Below, in pieces: positions 32,564 to 42,077 of a DNA stretch of 45,307 nucleotides (position 1 is the stretch's first letter; every line of letters starts with the position of its first letter). Below the pieces are notes generated by a model. It did not search any database. It was not told where the DNA came from and saw nothing but the letters and a program-made list of their open reading frames with translations. A program made the position numbers and the translations under genes. Source of the DNA: an uncultured Oscillospiraceae bacterium. Its GTDB lineage: Bacteria > Bacillota > Clostridia > Oscillospirales > Oscillospiraceae. The stretch spans positions 1-45,307 of the forward strand of contig CALWWW010000018.1 of NCBI GenBank assembly GCA_944385365.1, given 5' to 3'.

Positions 32564-34024
32564 TTATGCTTCCTCCCTGGTCAGTACGTTCAGGCGGAGA
32601 ATGTCGGCGTCCTCGGGGCCGGTCATGGAACAGCCCTTGGCTTTGGCGTAGGCGATATAGTTGAGAATGGGCTTTGTAATCCGCTCGCCGGGGGCCAGAA
32701 TGGGGATGCCGGGGGGATAGCACATGACAAATTCGCTGCAAACCCGGCCCGCCGTGTCCTCAATGGGCAGCGATTCCTTTTCGGCGTAGAATGCCACCTG
32801 GGGGGAGACGGCCACCTCTGGCTCAATGTACTCCTGTTCCATCAGACCGGCGCGGCTCTTGCCGAAGCGGCGGCGCACCTCGCTCAAGGCGCTGACCAGC
32901 CGTTCCACCTCGCGGGGCCGGTCGCCGATGGACAGATAGGCCAGAATGTTGCCCAGGTCGCCGAACTCAATCTGAATGTCGTATTCATCCCGCAGCAGGT
33001 CGTAAACCTCGATACCGGCCAGACCCACTTCCAGCGTGTTCACCGACAGCTTTGTGACGTCAAAATCAAAAATGCTCTCGCCGTTGATGAGTTCGCTGGA
33101 ATAGGCGTAATAGCCGCCGATGTCGTTGATTTCGGAGCGGGCATAATTGGCCAGTTCGATGACCCGTTCAAATTCCTGCTTGCCCCGCAAGGCCAGATTG
33201 CGGCGGGCAATGTCGAGACTGCTCAAAAGGAGGTAAGAGCCGGAGGTGGTCTGGGTCAGATTGATGATCTGCCGGACGTATCCTGCGTGGACGTTGGGAC
33301 CCATGAGCAGCAGGCTGGACTGGGTCAGACTGCCGCCGGACTTGTGCATGGAGACGGCGGCCAGATCGGCGCCGGCAGCCATGGCGGAGACGGGCAGCTT
33401 GTCGCTGAAATAGAAGTGGGTACCGTGGGCCTCGTCGGCCAGACACAGCATCCCGGCGTCGTGGGCCAGCTTGACAATGGCCCGGAGATCGGAACAGATG
33501 CCGTAATAGGTGGGGTTGTTGACGAGAACGGCCTTGGCGTCGGGGTTGCGGCGAATGGCGTCGGCCACCTCGCAGACCCGCATCCCCAGGGGGATGCCCA
33601 GGCGGCTGTCGCATTGGGGGTTGACATAAACGGGAATCGCGCCGCAGAGGACCAGCGCGCCCATGACGCTGCGGTGGACGTTGCGGGGCAGGATGATTTT
33701 GTCGCCCCGCTTGACGGTGGAGAGTACCATGCTCTGGACGGCGGAGGTGGTGCCGCCTACCATTAAATAGGCATAGGCCGCGCCGAAGGCGTCGGCGGCC
33801 AGTTCCTCGGCCTCCTTGATGACGGAGACGGGATGGCACAGGTTGTCCAGGGGTTTCATGGAGTTGACGTCCATGTTGACGCAGGTTTCGCCCAGGAGCC
33901 GCGCCAGCTCCGGATTGCCGCGGCCCCGCTTGTGGCCGGGCACGTCGAAGGGCACCACCCGCATTTTGCGGAAGTTTTCCAACGCCTCATAAATGGGCGC
34001 TCGGGTCTGATCCAGAATTTCCAA
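32564..34024 (-). CDS. speA: Arginine decarboxylase (Orn/Lys/Arg decarboxylase, AAT-fold)
   Basis: 486 aa from the TTG at 34024, chosen because AGAGGGGG lies 9 bases upstream and homology starts there (EILDQTRAPIYEAL). The longer open frame upstream runs into repeat F and is not part of the gene. The PLP lysine is in SMHKSGGSLTQSS; VPGHKRGRG and LADEAHGTHF are conserved. Length matches the short, wingless Firmicutes decarboxylases. Lysine or ornithine decarboxylase is possible, but the agmatinase gene in the same operon points to arginine. Confidence 0.88.
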   Translation of the reverse strand: MEILDQTRAPIYEALENFRKMRVVPFDVPGHKRGRGNPELARLLGETCVNMDVNSMKPLDNLCHPVSVIKEAEELAADAFGAAYAYLMVGGTTSAVQSMVLSTVKRGDKIILPRNVHRSVMGALVLCGAIPVYVNPQCDSRLGIPLGMRVCEVADAIRRNPDAKAVLVNNPTYYGICSDLRAIVKLAHDAGMLCLADEAHGTHFYFSDKLPVSAMAAGADLAAVSMHKSGGSLTQSSLLLMGPNVHAGYVRQIINLTQTTSGSYLLLSSLDIARRNLALRGKQEFERVIELANYARSEINDIGGYYAYSSELINGESIFDFDVTKLSVNTLEVGLAGIEVYDLLRDEYDIQIEFGDLGNILAYLSIGDRPREVERLVSALSEVRRRFGKSRAGLMEQEYIEPEVAVSPQVAFYAEKESLPIEDTAGRVCSEFVMCYPPGIPILAPGERITKPILNYIAYAKAKGCSMTGPEDADILRLNVLTREEA

Positions 34025-34055
34025 GGAAACAATCCCCCTCTCAGGAAACAAAGTT

Positions 34056-34630
34056 AAAAGTTTTACTCGATTTTTTTCTGTGGGGCAACTTACCACCGGT
34101 GTGTCTGCGGGTGTCGCCGGGCCTTTTGCGCCATAGCTGCGGCCCAGCTTCTTGCCATACATCCAGTATGGCGGCGAAGCTGCGCCTTGCTCTGACACAA
34201 AATTCCTCGCCGACACCTCTTGCCAACCGGCGGCGCGTTGCCCAAATCGCGGTTTCCAGGGGGCAGCGCCCCCGGTCGCTGGCCGCAGCCAGCGAAATTC
34301 CCGCGCCGCGCACGGCGCGAAACACCCGCCCGCCGCAGCGGGCGAAACACCCCATCGTCCCAAACCGCCATTCGCAGATGGCGGAATCCCCGGCCAATGG
34401 CCATGGTCCGCGCGCCGCCCCCGCGGGGTGGACGGCGTGGACCATCAACCAACGCCGTACCGGATACCATTTACCGGCGGGCAGGCATGGAATCCGCACC
34501 GTAGGGCGCGGCATCCTTGACGCGCCCACACCGCACCCATCCGGGGCCGTCAGGGATGCCTGGCCCCTACGCCGATGGTGGCCGGAAGTGCGGCGCGGCG
34601 GCGGGGCAAGCCCCCGCCCTACGGGGTGGA
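34056..34630. repeat. Composite hairpin-module repeat (copy F)
   Basis: Starts with AAAAGTTTTACTCG at 34056 and at once enters the ~165-bp inner unit (about 34078-34242, inverted relative to copies C and D). The GGGGGCAGCGCCCCC, CGCTGGCCGCAGCCAGCG, CGCGCCGCGCACGGCGCG and CGCCCGCCGCAGCGGGCG hairpins follow, then the GTAGGGCGCGGCATCC module (34499-34572) and a GGGCAAGCCC stretch. It separates speD from speA inside the polyamine cluster. Confidence 0.82.
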
Positions 34631-34649
34631 AGACTGCAACACGCAGTCC

Positions 34650-35408
34650 TCAGTAAATATTCTGTCCGCTGAAAATCTCGATCATCTCCCGGGAGATGTT
34701 GTTGGTGATCTCCAGCCGGATTTTCGGCGGCAGCTCGTAGACGTCGGTCTTGAACAGATAGTTCTGCAAATCAATGTCCTTGCGCATCATGCGGGTGTGG
34801 AACAGGTTGGCGGCGTAGACGTTCATATCCACGGCGTCGTAGGCGTGGAGAATGTCCTCGCTGATGTAGTCCTGAATGGAGGTTACCCGGTGGTCCATAA
34901 ACAGCTTCCGGCCGCCCACGTCTCTCGTAAAGCCCCGGACCCGGTAGTCCATGGTAATGATATCGGAATCAAAGGAGCCGATCAGATAGTCCAGTGTGGA
35001 AAGGGGCGTGATCTCGCCGCAGGTGGCCACGTCGATGTCCACGCGGAAGGTGGCAAGGCTCGTCTCCGGATGGTATTCCGGATAGGTGTGGACCGTCACA
35101 TGGCTCTTGTCCAGATGGGCCAGCTGGGTCTCCCCGGCGGGAATCATGGAGCTTTCCGCAATGAGAATCGTCACCGACGCGCCCTGCGGCTCATAATCCT
35201 GCTTGGCAATGTTGAGAATCTTTGCGCCGATCATGTCGGTCAGCGTGGTGAGGATGCCCGTGAGCCGTTCCGAATTGTACTGCTCGTCGATGTAGGCAAT
35301 GTAATCCCGCTGTTCCCGCGGCGTTTTGGCGTAACAGACGTCGTAGATGTTGAAGCTCAGCGCCTTGGTCAGATTGTTGAAGCCGTACAGTCTCAGTTTC
35401 TCGCCCAT
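34650..35408 (-). CDS. speD: S-adenosylmethionine decarboxylase proenzyme
   Basis: 252 aa from the ATG at 35408 (CAGGGGGT upstream); an upstream ATG lies within the leader terminator. Pyruvoyl-dependent enzyme that cleaves itself before Ser102 in [32 protein letters not shown] is conserved in the larger E. coli-type SpeD. It makes the decarboxylated SAM that SpeE needs. It is the first gene of the polyamine cluster, behind a long leader with a terminator. Confidence 0.92.
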   Translation of the reverse strand: MGEKLRLYGFNNLTKALSFNIYDVCYAKTPREQRDYIAYIDEQYNSERLTGILTTLTDMIGAKILNIAKQDYEPQGASVTILIAESSMIPAGETQLAHLDKSHVTVHTYPEYHPETSLATFRVDIDVATCGEITPLSTLDYLIGSFDSDIITMDYRVRGFTRDVGGRKLFMDHRVTSIQDYISEDILHAYDAVDMNVYAANLFHTRMMRKDIDLQNYLFKTDVYELPPKIRLEITNNISREMIEIFSGQNIY

Positions 35409-35462
35409 AGGTGTACCCCCTGCCGTCCTTCCGGGGAGGACGGTCGATTCTCTCAAAATAAT

Positions 35463-35498
35463 AAAAAAACAGACAGTATGCGGCGGCATACTGTCTGT
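35463..35498 (-). terminator. Terminator/attenuator in the speD leader
   Basis: A perfect 13-bp stem, ACAGACAGTATGC with its complement, 4-base loop and a seven-U run on the minus strand. It lies 55 bases before the speD start and ~325 bases after the mapped promoter, with no gene in between. Readthrough control is therefore likely. Confidence 0.85.
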
Positions 35499-35680
35499 AA
35501 AACATGCAAATTCGCTGTGACATGGGGAAACTCCCCCCGTTTCGGCGGAGAGAGGCGGGCCGCAGGCCCGTACAGCGTTTGACAGAGTCTATATAGCAAA
35601 TACTTACTTTTACTACTCTTATTGACCGTTTTACAAGTTGATGCAGGATGCTCCCGCTGGTTTTAAGAAACCAACTTATA

Positions 35681-35824
35681 AAATTGTGCTTTTAACACAA
35701 TCAATAATGGCGGCGACGCCGCCCATCGGCAGTTGACCCGGCTGTCCGTATGGCCTTTCCCCGCAAAGCGGGTGGTCGAAGAAATATTTGCATGGATACT
35801 CTGTTCGACACTCATATCACATAC
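35681..35824 (-). ncRNA. Structured RNA at the start of the speD leader (unidentified)
   Basis: From the start site near 35824 the minus strand carries several stable hairpins. These are CCCGCTTTGCGGG; a bulged stem GCCAT-A-CGG-A-CAG closing with CTG-CCG-ATGG; GGCGGCGTCGCCGCC; and ATTGTGTTAAAAGCACAAT followed by TTTAT, which could itself end transcription. This could be a riboswitch or a separate small RNA. I compared it with the c-di-GMP-I and SAM classes and neither fits. Confidence 0.5.
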
Positions 35825-35830
35825 ACGTTT

Positions 35831-35859
35831 ACTATACCGGCATTGACCCCGGTTGTCAA
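35831..35859 (-). promoter_or_regulatory. Promoter for the speD leader
   Basis: Minus strand: consensus TTGACA (35854-35859) and TATAGT (35831-35836), 17-base spacer. Confidence 0.85.
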
Positions 35860-35920
35860 GGGAATTCCGATGCCCGACAGGGATTTTTTGTCGAAAGCCG
35901 TGTTTGTTCAGTCAACCTGG

Positions 35921-35946
35921 CATATGTTGTATCTGCGCAACATATG
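35921..35946. promoter_or_regulatory. Inverted repeat between divergent promoters, possible operator
   Basis: CATATGTTG (35921-35929) and CAACATATG (35938-35946) are perfect inverted arms with an 8-base spacer. They sit between the minus-strand speD promoter and the plus-strand promoter at 35964. A partial echo, CAACATACATAT, overlaps the latter's -10. Confidence 0.5.
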
Positions 35947-35963
35947 TGTGACAGAAACTGCTA

Positions 35964-35992
35964 TTGACACGTACAGACAACATACATATAAT
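35964..35992 (+). promoter_or_regulatory. Consensus promoter of the candidate type III toxin-antitoxin locus
   Basis: Exact TTGACA (35964-35969) and TATAAT (35987-35992), 17-base spacer. This is the best promoter in the window, expected for a highly expressed RNA antitoxin. Confidence 0.9.
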
Positions 35993-35999
35993 AGAGACA

Positions 36000-36084
36000 G
36001 AAAAGCAGTACTGCTTTTTTAGACCGACGAGGTCAATAATTTGTGTTTAAGTCGACGAGACTACCCGGGCGTTTGTCCGGGACG
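36000..36084 (+). ncRNA. Candidate RNA antitoxin with two repeated hairpins
   Basis: GACCGACGAGGTC (36022-36034) and AGTCGACGAGACT (36050-36062) are both 13 bases, with four-pair stems and an identical GACGA loop, 28 bases apart. TTTA(A)G precedes and TTTGT follows each. A third dyad, CCCGGGCGTTTGTCCGGG, is at 36064-36081, and a palindromic GCAGTACTGC stands near the start. The position between a strong promoter and a terminator, ahead of a PemK/MazF-like gene, is that of type III antitoxin RNAs (ToxI/CptI/TenpI). The small repeat number resembles CptI. Assignment is by architecture, not by sequence match. Confidence 0.6.
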
Positions 36085-36112
36085 GGCCACAGAGCGATCT
36101 GTGGCCTTTTTT
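36085..36112 (+). terminator. Terminator between RNA repeats and toxin gene
   Basis: Perfect 9-bp stem GGCCACAGA/TCTGTGGCC, GCGA loop and six T. TTGGAGG and the toxin ATG follow within 16 bases, so toxin mRNA arises by partial readthrough. This is a hallmark of type III systems. Confidence 0.9.
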
Positions 36113-36127
36113 ATTGGAGGAACAGCA

Positions 36128-36780
36128 ATGGAGAAATATATAAAATCCATCACCGCCATGAATGATCTGACCATCTCCATGAGCAACCGGCAGGAGGTGG
36201 AACGCTACGCAGAATCCGATTGCTTTTGGGCTGCCAACAAACAGCGTCCGCTGCCCAATCGGACGCCGAAAAAGGGTATGTCTATCAATTTGAATTCGGT
36301 AAAAATTTCATTCCGGAAATGTCCTATGAGCACCGGGGACTGGTGATTGGCGTTTCGGGCAAGCTGCTGTATGTGCTGCCCATCTGCACCTGGAACAGCA
36401 GCATTCCGGAGCACGTCGCGGCCTATCATCCAATCGATAATCCTGCCAGCAAGAGTAACTATTTTCTGCTGAAACAGACGGAATTTCCGTTTTTGACCAG
36501 GGACTCTGTGCTGAAGCTCAACGATATCCGGACCGTCAGCATGGCCCGCATCAAATACCGCCAGAAAAACGGGTGGATGGACCCCAATTCCCAAACGTAC
36601 CGGACCATAGAGGAACTGGTGTTGAAAAAATATTTTTTTGCCCATGCCTATGCACACGAGCAATTACAGCAGGACTATGCAGCGGCGCAGAAGACGCTGG
36701 ACGACCTGCGGGATGCGGTCCAGACCCATGGCTTTGACGAGACGGCGCAGCAGACCATCCGGCAGCTTCTGGGTATCTGA
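36128..36780 (+). pseudogene. PemK/MazF-like toxin of a candidate type III system, frame broken by one base
   Basis: The ATG at 36128 follows TTGGAGG. Frame 1 runs to PNRTPKK (36128-36274). The coherent protein then continues in the -1 frame (36274-36780) with GYVYQFEFGKNFIPEMSYEHRGLVIG, giving about 217 aa. The second part has the beta-barrel pattern of PemK/MazF-type RNases, including LLYVLPI and SVLKLNDIRTVSMARI. The switch falls at GAAAAAG (36268-36274): one more A would restore a single frame. It could be a real mutation, a sequencing error or programmed -1 slippage. If translation began only at 36220 in the second frame, the N-terminal ~50 residues would be lost. Base use is lower in GC than that of neighbours, hinting at transfer. 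Confidence 0.65.
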
Positions 36781-36827
36781 TGGAATTTCCACGCGGCGTA
36801 CTTGACGGCGGCGGCGGAACATAGTAT

Positions 36828-36982
36828 TCTAAAGAATAAGCGAGTATACAACGCAGTCCATGGGGAAACGGGTGCAAATCCCGTGCAGTGCCGCTACTGT
36901 GACGACGCACGGCGTCGGAGCCAGACCACCGGTGGACTGTCTTTCCTTCCGCGCCGCGAGTCACGGCTGCCGGAGGCTGCCG
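36828..36982 (+). ncRNA. Cobalamin riboswitch
   Basis: The conserved core is plain: GGGGAAACGGGTGCAAATCCC, then GTGCAGTGCCGCTACTGTGACG (36859-36904), and the B12-box-like GGAGCCAGACCACC (36917-36930). A terminator follows. It precedes hemA and so controls the pathway that makes the corrin precursor. Confidence 0.92.
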
Positions 36983-36988
36983 GTGAAA

Positions 36989-37016
36989 CCGCACGCCCCC
37001 GGGCGTGCGGTTTTTT
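36989..37016 (+). terminator. Terminator of the cobalamin riboswitch
   Basis: CCGCACGCCC/GGGCGTGCGG stem, two-base CC loop at the tip and TTTTTT, 45 bases before hemA. It is the expression platform that would be formed when cobalamin is bound. Confidence 0.9.
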
Positions 37017-37061
37017 GGCGTGGATATGGGCATTTTCAGAGAAAAATGGGGAAACTGACCA

Positions 37062-38291
37062 ATGAATATCCAAATGACCGGCATTGACCATACGACGGCC
37101 CCTGTGGAGATCCGCGAGAAATTCTCCTTCACCACCAAGGTGCAGGCGGCCCTCATGGAACAGGCCGCCGCCCTGCCGGGCGTCCTGGGCGTTATTCTGC
37201 TGTCCACCTGCAACCGGACCGAGCTGTGGGTCCACTGCCGCCCCGATGCGGAGCCGCCCCTGTGCGACTGCATCTGTCAGATCGCCGGGGCGGGAACCGA
37301 GCAGTACCGCGACCGGTTCCGCAGCCGCCGGGGCGAGGAGGCCGTGGCCTACCTGTTCGGCATGACCAGCGGCCTGCGCTCCCAGATTTTCGGTGAGGAC
37401 CAGATTCTCACCCAGGTCAAGGAGGCGCTGGACAAGGCCCGGACGGCCCTCCACACGGACACGGTTCTGGAAGTCCTGTTCCGCATGGCCATCACCGCCG
37501 CCAAGAAGGTCAAAACCGGTATGCAGACGGCCACCGCCGACACCGGCGCCGTGGGCTACTGTCTGGAAAAACTCCGGGGCGAGGGCTACGATTTTACGGG
37601 CCGCCGCTGTCTCGTCATCGGCAACGGCAAAATGGGCAAATTGGCCGCCCAGGCCCTGCGGCAGGCCGGTGCCCATGTCACCGTCACCGTCCGCCAGTAC
37701 CGCAGCGGCGTGGTGGAGATTCCCGTGGGCTGCGAGCGCATCGACTACGGCCGCCGCATGGAGCTGCTGCCGGACTGTGATATGGTGGTCAGCGCCACCA
37801 CCAGCCCCAACACCACCATGAAATATGAGGACGTCTCCGCCGCCGTCTGGAAACCGGGCCTGATCTTTCTGGATTTGGCCGTGCCCAGAGACATCGACCC
37901 CCGCATTGCGGAGCTGCCCGGCGTCCGCCTGTTTGATATCGACTCCTTCCACGCCCCCCAGTCTGAGGAGCGGACCCACATGGAGGAGGAGGCCCAGGCG
38001 GTGCTGGCCCAGCAGATTCAGGAGTTTCTTACCTGGTACGACTGCCGGGACCGCATCCCCATGACCAATGAACTGGCCGAAAAATGCGCCGTGGATTTCC
38101 TGATCCGCGTGGAACCGGCCATCCGCCAGACTCATCTGGACAGCGAAGCCGCTTCGGCGCTGCGGGTCCAGCTGGAGGACGCGGCCAAAAAGCAGTTCCG
38201 CCGTCTGCTGTTCGCCGTCCGGGACGAGGCCGGGGCCGCCGCCTTCCGTCAATGTCTCGACGCCGTGGAGAAATTCTATGACCAGGCGTAA
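37062..38291 (+). CDS. hemA: Glutamyl-tRNA reductase
   Basis: 409 aa. First step of the C5 route to tetrapyrroles: glutamyl-tRNA to glutamate-1-semialdehyde, with NADPH. The catalytic Cys50 is in LSTCNRTELW; GEDQILTQVKEAL and the NADPH-binding GNGKMGKLAAQAL motif follow, and a C-terminal dimerisation helix is present. It is the first gene after the riboswitch and overlaps the next gene by 14 bases. The ribosome site (GGGGAAA) is poor and may be masked by the leader. Confidence 0.93.
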   Translation: MNIQMTGIDHTTAPVEIREKFSFTTKVQAALMEQAAALPGVLGVILLSTCNRTELWVHCRPDAEPPLCDCICQIAGAGTEQYRDRFRSRRGEEAVAYLFGMTSGLRSQIFGEDQILTQVKEALDKARTALHTDTVLEVLFRMAITAAKKVKTGMQTATADTGAVGYCLEKLRGEGYDFTGRRCLVIGNGKMGKLAAQALRQAGAHVTVTVRQYRSGVVEIPVGCERIDYGRRMELLPDCDMVVSATTSPNTTMKYEDVSAAVWKPGLIFLDLAVPRDIDPRIAELPGVRLFDIDSFHAPQSEERTHMEEEAQAVLAQQIQEFLTWYDCRDRIPMTNELAEKCAVDFLIRVEPAIRQTHLDSEAASALRVQLEDAAKKQFRRLLFAVRDEAGAAAFRQCLDAVEKFYDQA

Positions 38292-38730
38292 ATTCCCCCT
38301 GTATATCGATTTGGACGGCAAGCCCGTGGTCTTGGTGGGCGGCGGGACCATCGCCGCCCGGCGGGCCAAAACCCTGTCCCAGTTCGGCGTGGATTTGACG
38401 GTGATTGCACCGTCCATCGACGCGTCCATCCGGGCCTTGCCCGGCGTCACCTGTCTGGAACAGCCCTGGGACCCGTCCCTGTTGGGGCAGGCCGTCTTTG
38501 TGCTGACGGCCACGGACTGCGAAGCCGTCAACGCGTCGGTGGTGGAGACGTGCCGCGGCCGGGGCATTCCCGTCAACGACGCGTCCGACCAGACCCGCTG
38601 TGACTTTCAATTTCCCGCCGTGGCCATCCGCGGCGATGTGGTCGTCGGCGTCAACGCCGGCGGCACCGACCACTCCCTGGTGCGCCGCGTGGCCGCGGCC
38701 ATCCGGACGCTATTGGAGGGCGAACTATGA
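38278..38730 (+). CDS. Precorrin-2 dehydrogenase / sirohydrochlorin ferrochelatase N-domain (SirC/CysG-N type)
   Basis: 150 aa. A short protein with the NAD-binding motif VVLVGGGTIAARRAKTL (16-32) and ATDCEAVNASVV, as in the N-terminal part of CysG and in Met8/SirC. It oxidises precorrin-2 to sirohydrochlorin. It lacks the longer C-terminal region of Met8, so ferrochelatase activity is doubtful. It overlaps both hemA and hemC (4 bases), in a tightly packed operon. Confidence 0.85.
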   Translation: MTRRKFPLYIDLDGKPVVLVGGGTIAARRAKTLSQFGVDLTVIAPSIDASIRALPGVTCLEQPWDPSLLGQAVFVLTATDCEAVNASVVETCRGRGIPVNDASDQTRCDFQFPAVAIRGDVVVGVNAGGTDHSLVRRVAAAIRTLLEGEL

Positions 38731-39610
38731 AACAACTGCGCATCGGCAGCCGGGAGAGCCGGCTGGCCGTCATTCAATCGGAACAGGTGGCCGACTATCT
38801 GCGGTCCCAGGGCGTGGACGCGCCCCTGGTGACCATGAAGACCACCGGCGACATCATTCTGGACCGGACATTGGACAAAATCGGCGGCAAGGGCTTGTTC
38901 GTCAAAGAACTGGACAAGGCGCTGCTGGATGGCCGCAGTGATCTGTCGGTCCACTCCACCAAGGATTTGCCCATGGAGATTCCGCCGGAGCTGCCCATTG
39001 TGGGCTTCTCCAAGCGGGAGGACCCGAGAGATGTATTGGTGCTGCCGGAGGGCTGCACCGAATGGGACAGAACGAAGCCGGTGGGCTGCGCCAGCCGCCG
39101 CCGGATGCTCCAGCTGCAAGACCTCTATCCCGAGGTGACCTTTGCACCGGTCCGGGGCAACGTTCTGACCCGGCTCAACAAGCTGGACGGGGGCCAGTAC
39201 GGCGCGCTGATTCTGGCCGCCGCCGGTCTCAAGCGTCTGGGGTTGGAACACCGGATCAGCCGGTATTTTTCCACCGAGGAGATGATTCCCGCCGCCGGAC
39301 AGGGCATTCTGTGCATTCAGGGCCGGGCAGGGGAGGACTATTCGGCATTGGCCGGATTCCTCGACGACGGGGCCACCGCCTGCGTCACCGCCGAGCGGGC
39401 CTTTGTGACCACGCTGGACGGCGGCTGCTCCAGCCCCATCGCGGCCTTTGCCCATCTGGACGGGGAGACGCTCCATCTGCGGGGCCTTTATTACAGCGAA
39501 GCCCACGAAACCCACACCGTGGGGACAATTTCCGGCCCTGCCGCCGACGCGGCCAAGCTGGGCGAAACACTGGCCCTGCAACTGAAAGAACAACTGGACG
39601 GAGGAACCCA

Positions 39611-39614
<4 letters not shown>
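38727..39614 (+). CDS. hemC: Hydroxymethylbilane synthase (porphobilinogen deaminase)
   Basis: 295 aa. Joins four porphobilinogens. The dipyrromethane cofactor attaches to Cys234 in LDGGCSSPIAA. RIGSRESRLAVIQ, DIILDRTLDKIGGKGLFVKE and VHSTKDLP are the expected motifs. ATGA overlap with the preceding gene and a 4-base overlap with the next. Confidence 0.95.
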
Positions 39615-41092
<1,478 letters not shown>

Positions 41093-41093
41093 A

Positions 41094-42077
41094 ATGGAAC
41101 TGATTCATCGTCCCCGCCGTCTGCGCAACGGCGAGATTCTGCGGAAGATGGTGCGGGAGACCCGCATGGACAAATCCTCCCTGATTTACCCCACCTTTGT
41201 GGTGGAGGGGGAGAACCGCAAGGAGGAAATTCCCTCCATGGCGGGCCAGTACCGCTACAGCATCGACCAGATGCTCTACAAAGCAGAGGAAATGCTGGAA
41301 GCCGGCGTCAATAAGTTTATGCTGTTCGGCATCCCCGACCACAAGGACGCTTGCGGCAGCGAAGCCTATGCCGAGCACGGCATTGTTCAGGAGGCCATGC
41401 GGGCGCTGAAAGCCCGGTTCCCGGAACTGTACCTGATCGGTGATGTGTGCATGTGCGAGTACACCTCCCACGGCCACTGCGGCATTCTCCACGGCCACGA
41501 CGTGGACAACGACGAAACCCTCAAGTACATCGCCAAGATCGCCCTGTCCCAGGTGGAAGCGGGCGCGGATATGGTGGCCCCCTCCGATATGATGGACGGC
41601 CGCATTGCCGCCATCCGGGCGCTGCTGGACCAGAACGGCCACACCAATACCCCCATTATGTCCTATGCAGTCAAGTACGCGTCTTCGTTCTACGGCCCGT
41701 TCCGGGATGCCGCCGAGTCCGCCCCGTCGTTCGGTGACCGCAAGGCGTACCAGATGGATTGGCACAACCGGAGAGAGGGCCTCAAGGAAGCGCTGTCCGA
41801 CGTGGAAGAGGGCGCGGATATCCTCATGGTAAAACCCGCCATGGCCTATGGCGATATCATTTCCGATGTCAAGGCCGCCACCAATGTGCCCCTGGGCGCG
41901 TACAGCGTCAGCGGCGAATACTCCATGGTCAAGACCTGCGGCAATCTGGGCTATGTGGACGAAACGGCCATCATGTGCGAAATTGCAACGGCTGCCTACC
42001 GGGCCGGTGCGGACATCTATCTGACCTATTTTGCGAAAGAACTGGCCAAGGCCATGGACGAAGGGAGAATTGGGTAA
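41094..42077 (+). CDS. hemB: Delta-aminolevulinic acid dehydratase (porphobilinogen synthase)
   Basis: 327 aa from the ATG at 41094 (AGGAGG 9 bases upstream). Condenses two 5-aminolevulinates. The Schiff-base lysines are in MVKPAMAY and MSYAVKYASSFYGPF; the zinc cysteines are in DVCMCEYTSHGHCG. It overlaps hemL by one base. Confidence 0.95.
   Translation: MELIHRPRRLRNGEILRKMVRETRMDKSSLIYPTFVVEGENRKEEIPSMAGQYRYSIDQMLYKAEEMLEAGVNKFMLFGIPDHKDACGSEAYAEHGIVQEAMRALKARFPELYLIGDVCMCEYTSHGHCGILHGHDVDNDETLKYIAKIALSQVEAGADMVAPSDMMDGRIAAIRALLDQNGHTNTPIMSYAVKYASSFYGPFRDAAESAPSFGDRKAYQMDWHNRREGLKEALSDVEEGADILMVKPAMAYGDIISDVKAATNVPLGAYSVSGEYSMVKTCGNLGYVDETAIMCEIATAAYRAGADIYLTYFAKELAKAMDEGRIG

Noticed and set aside
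35715-35800. c-di-GMP-I or SAM riboswitch in the speD leader
   Set aside because: GGACAGCCGGGT and CTGCCGATGG recall the 3' half of c-di-GMP-I, but the GCAAACC and GGGACGCAAAGCC segments are missing. No SAM-class core is present either.
36022-36062. Guanidine-II (mini-ykkC) riboswitch for the paired ACGA-containing hairpins
   Set aside because: In that class the ACGR loop is closed by a G-C pair (GACGRC); here the sequence is CGACGAG with a five-base loop, and the gene downstream is a MazF-like protein rather than a guanidine exporter or carboxylase.
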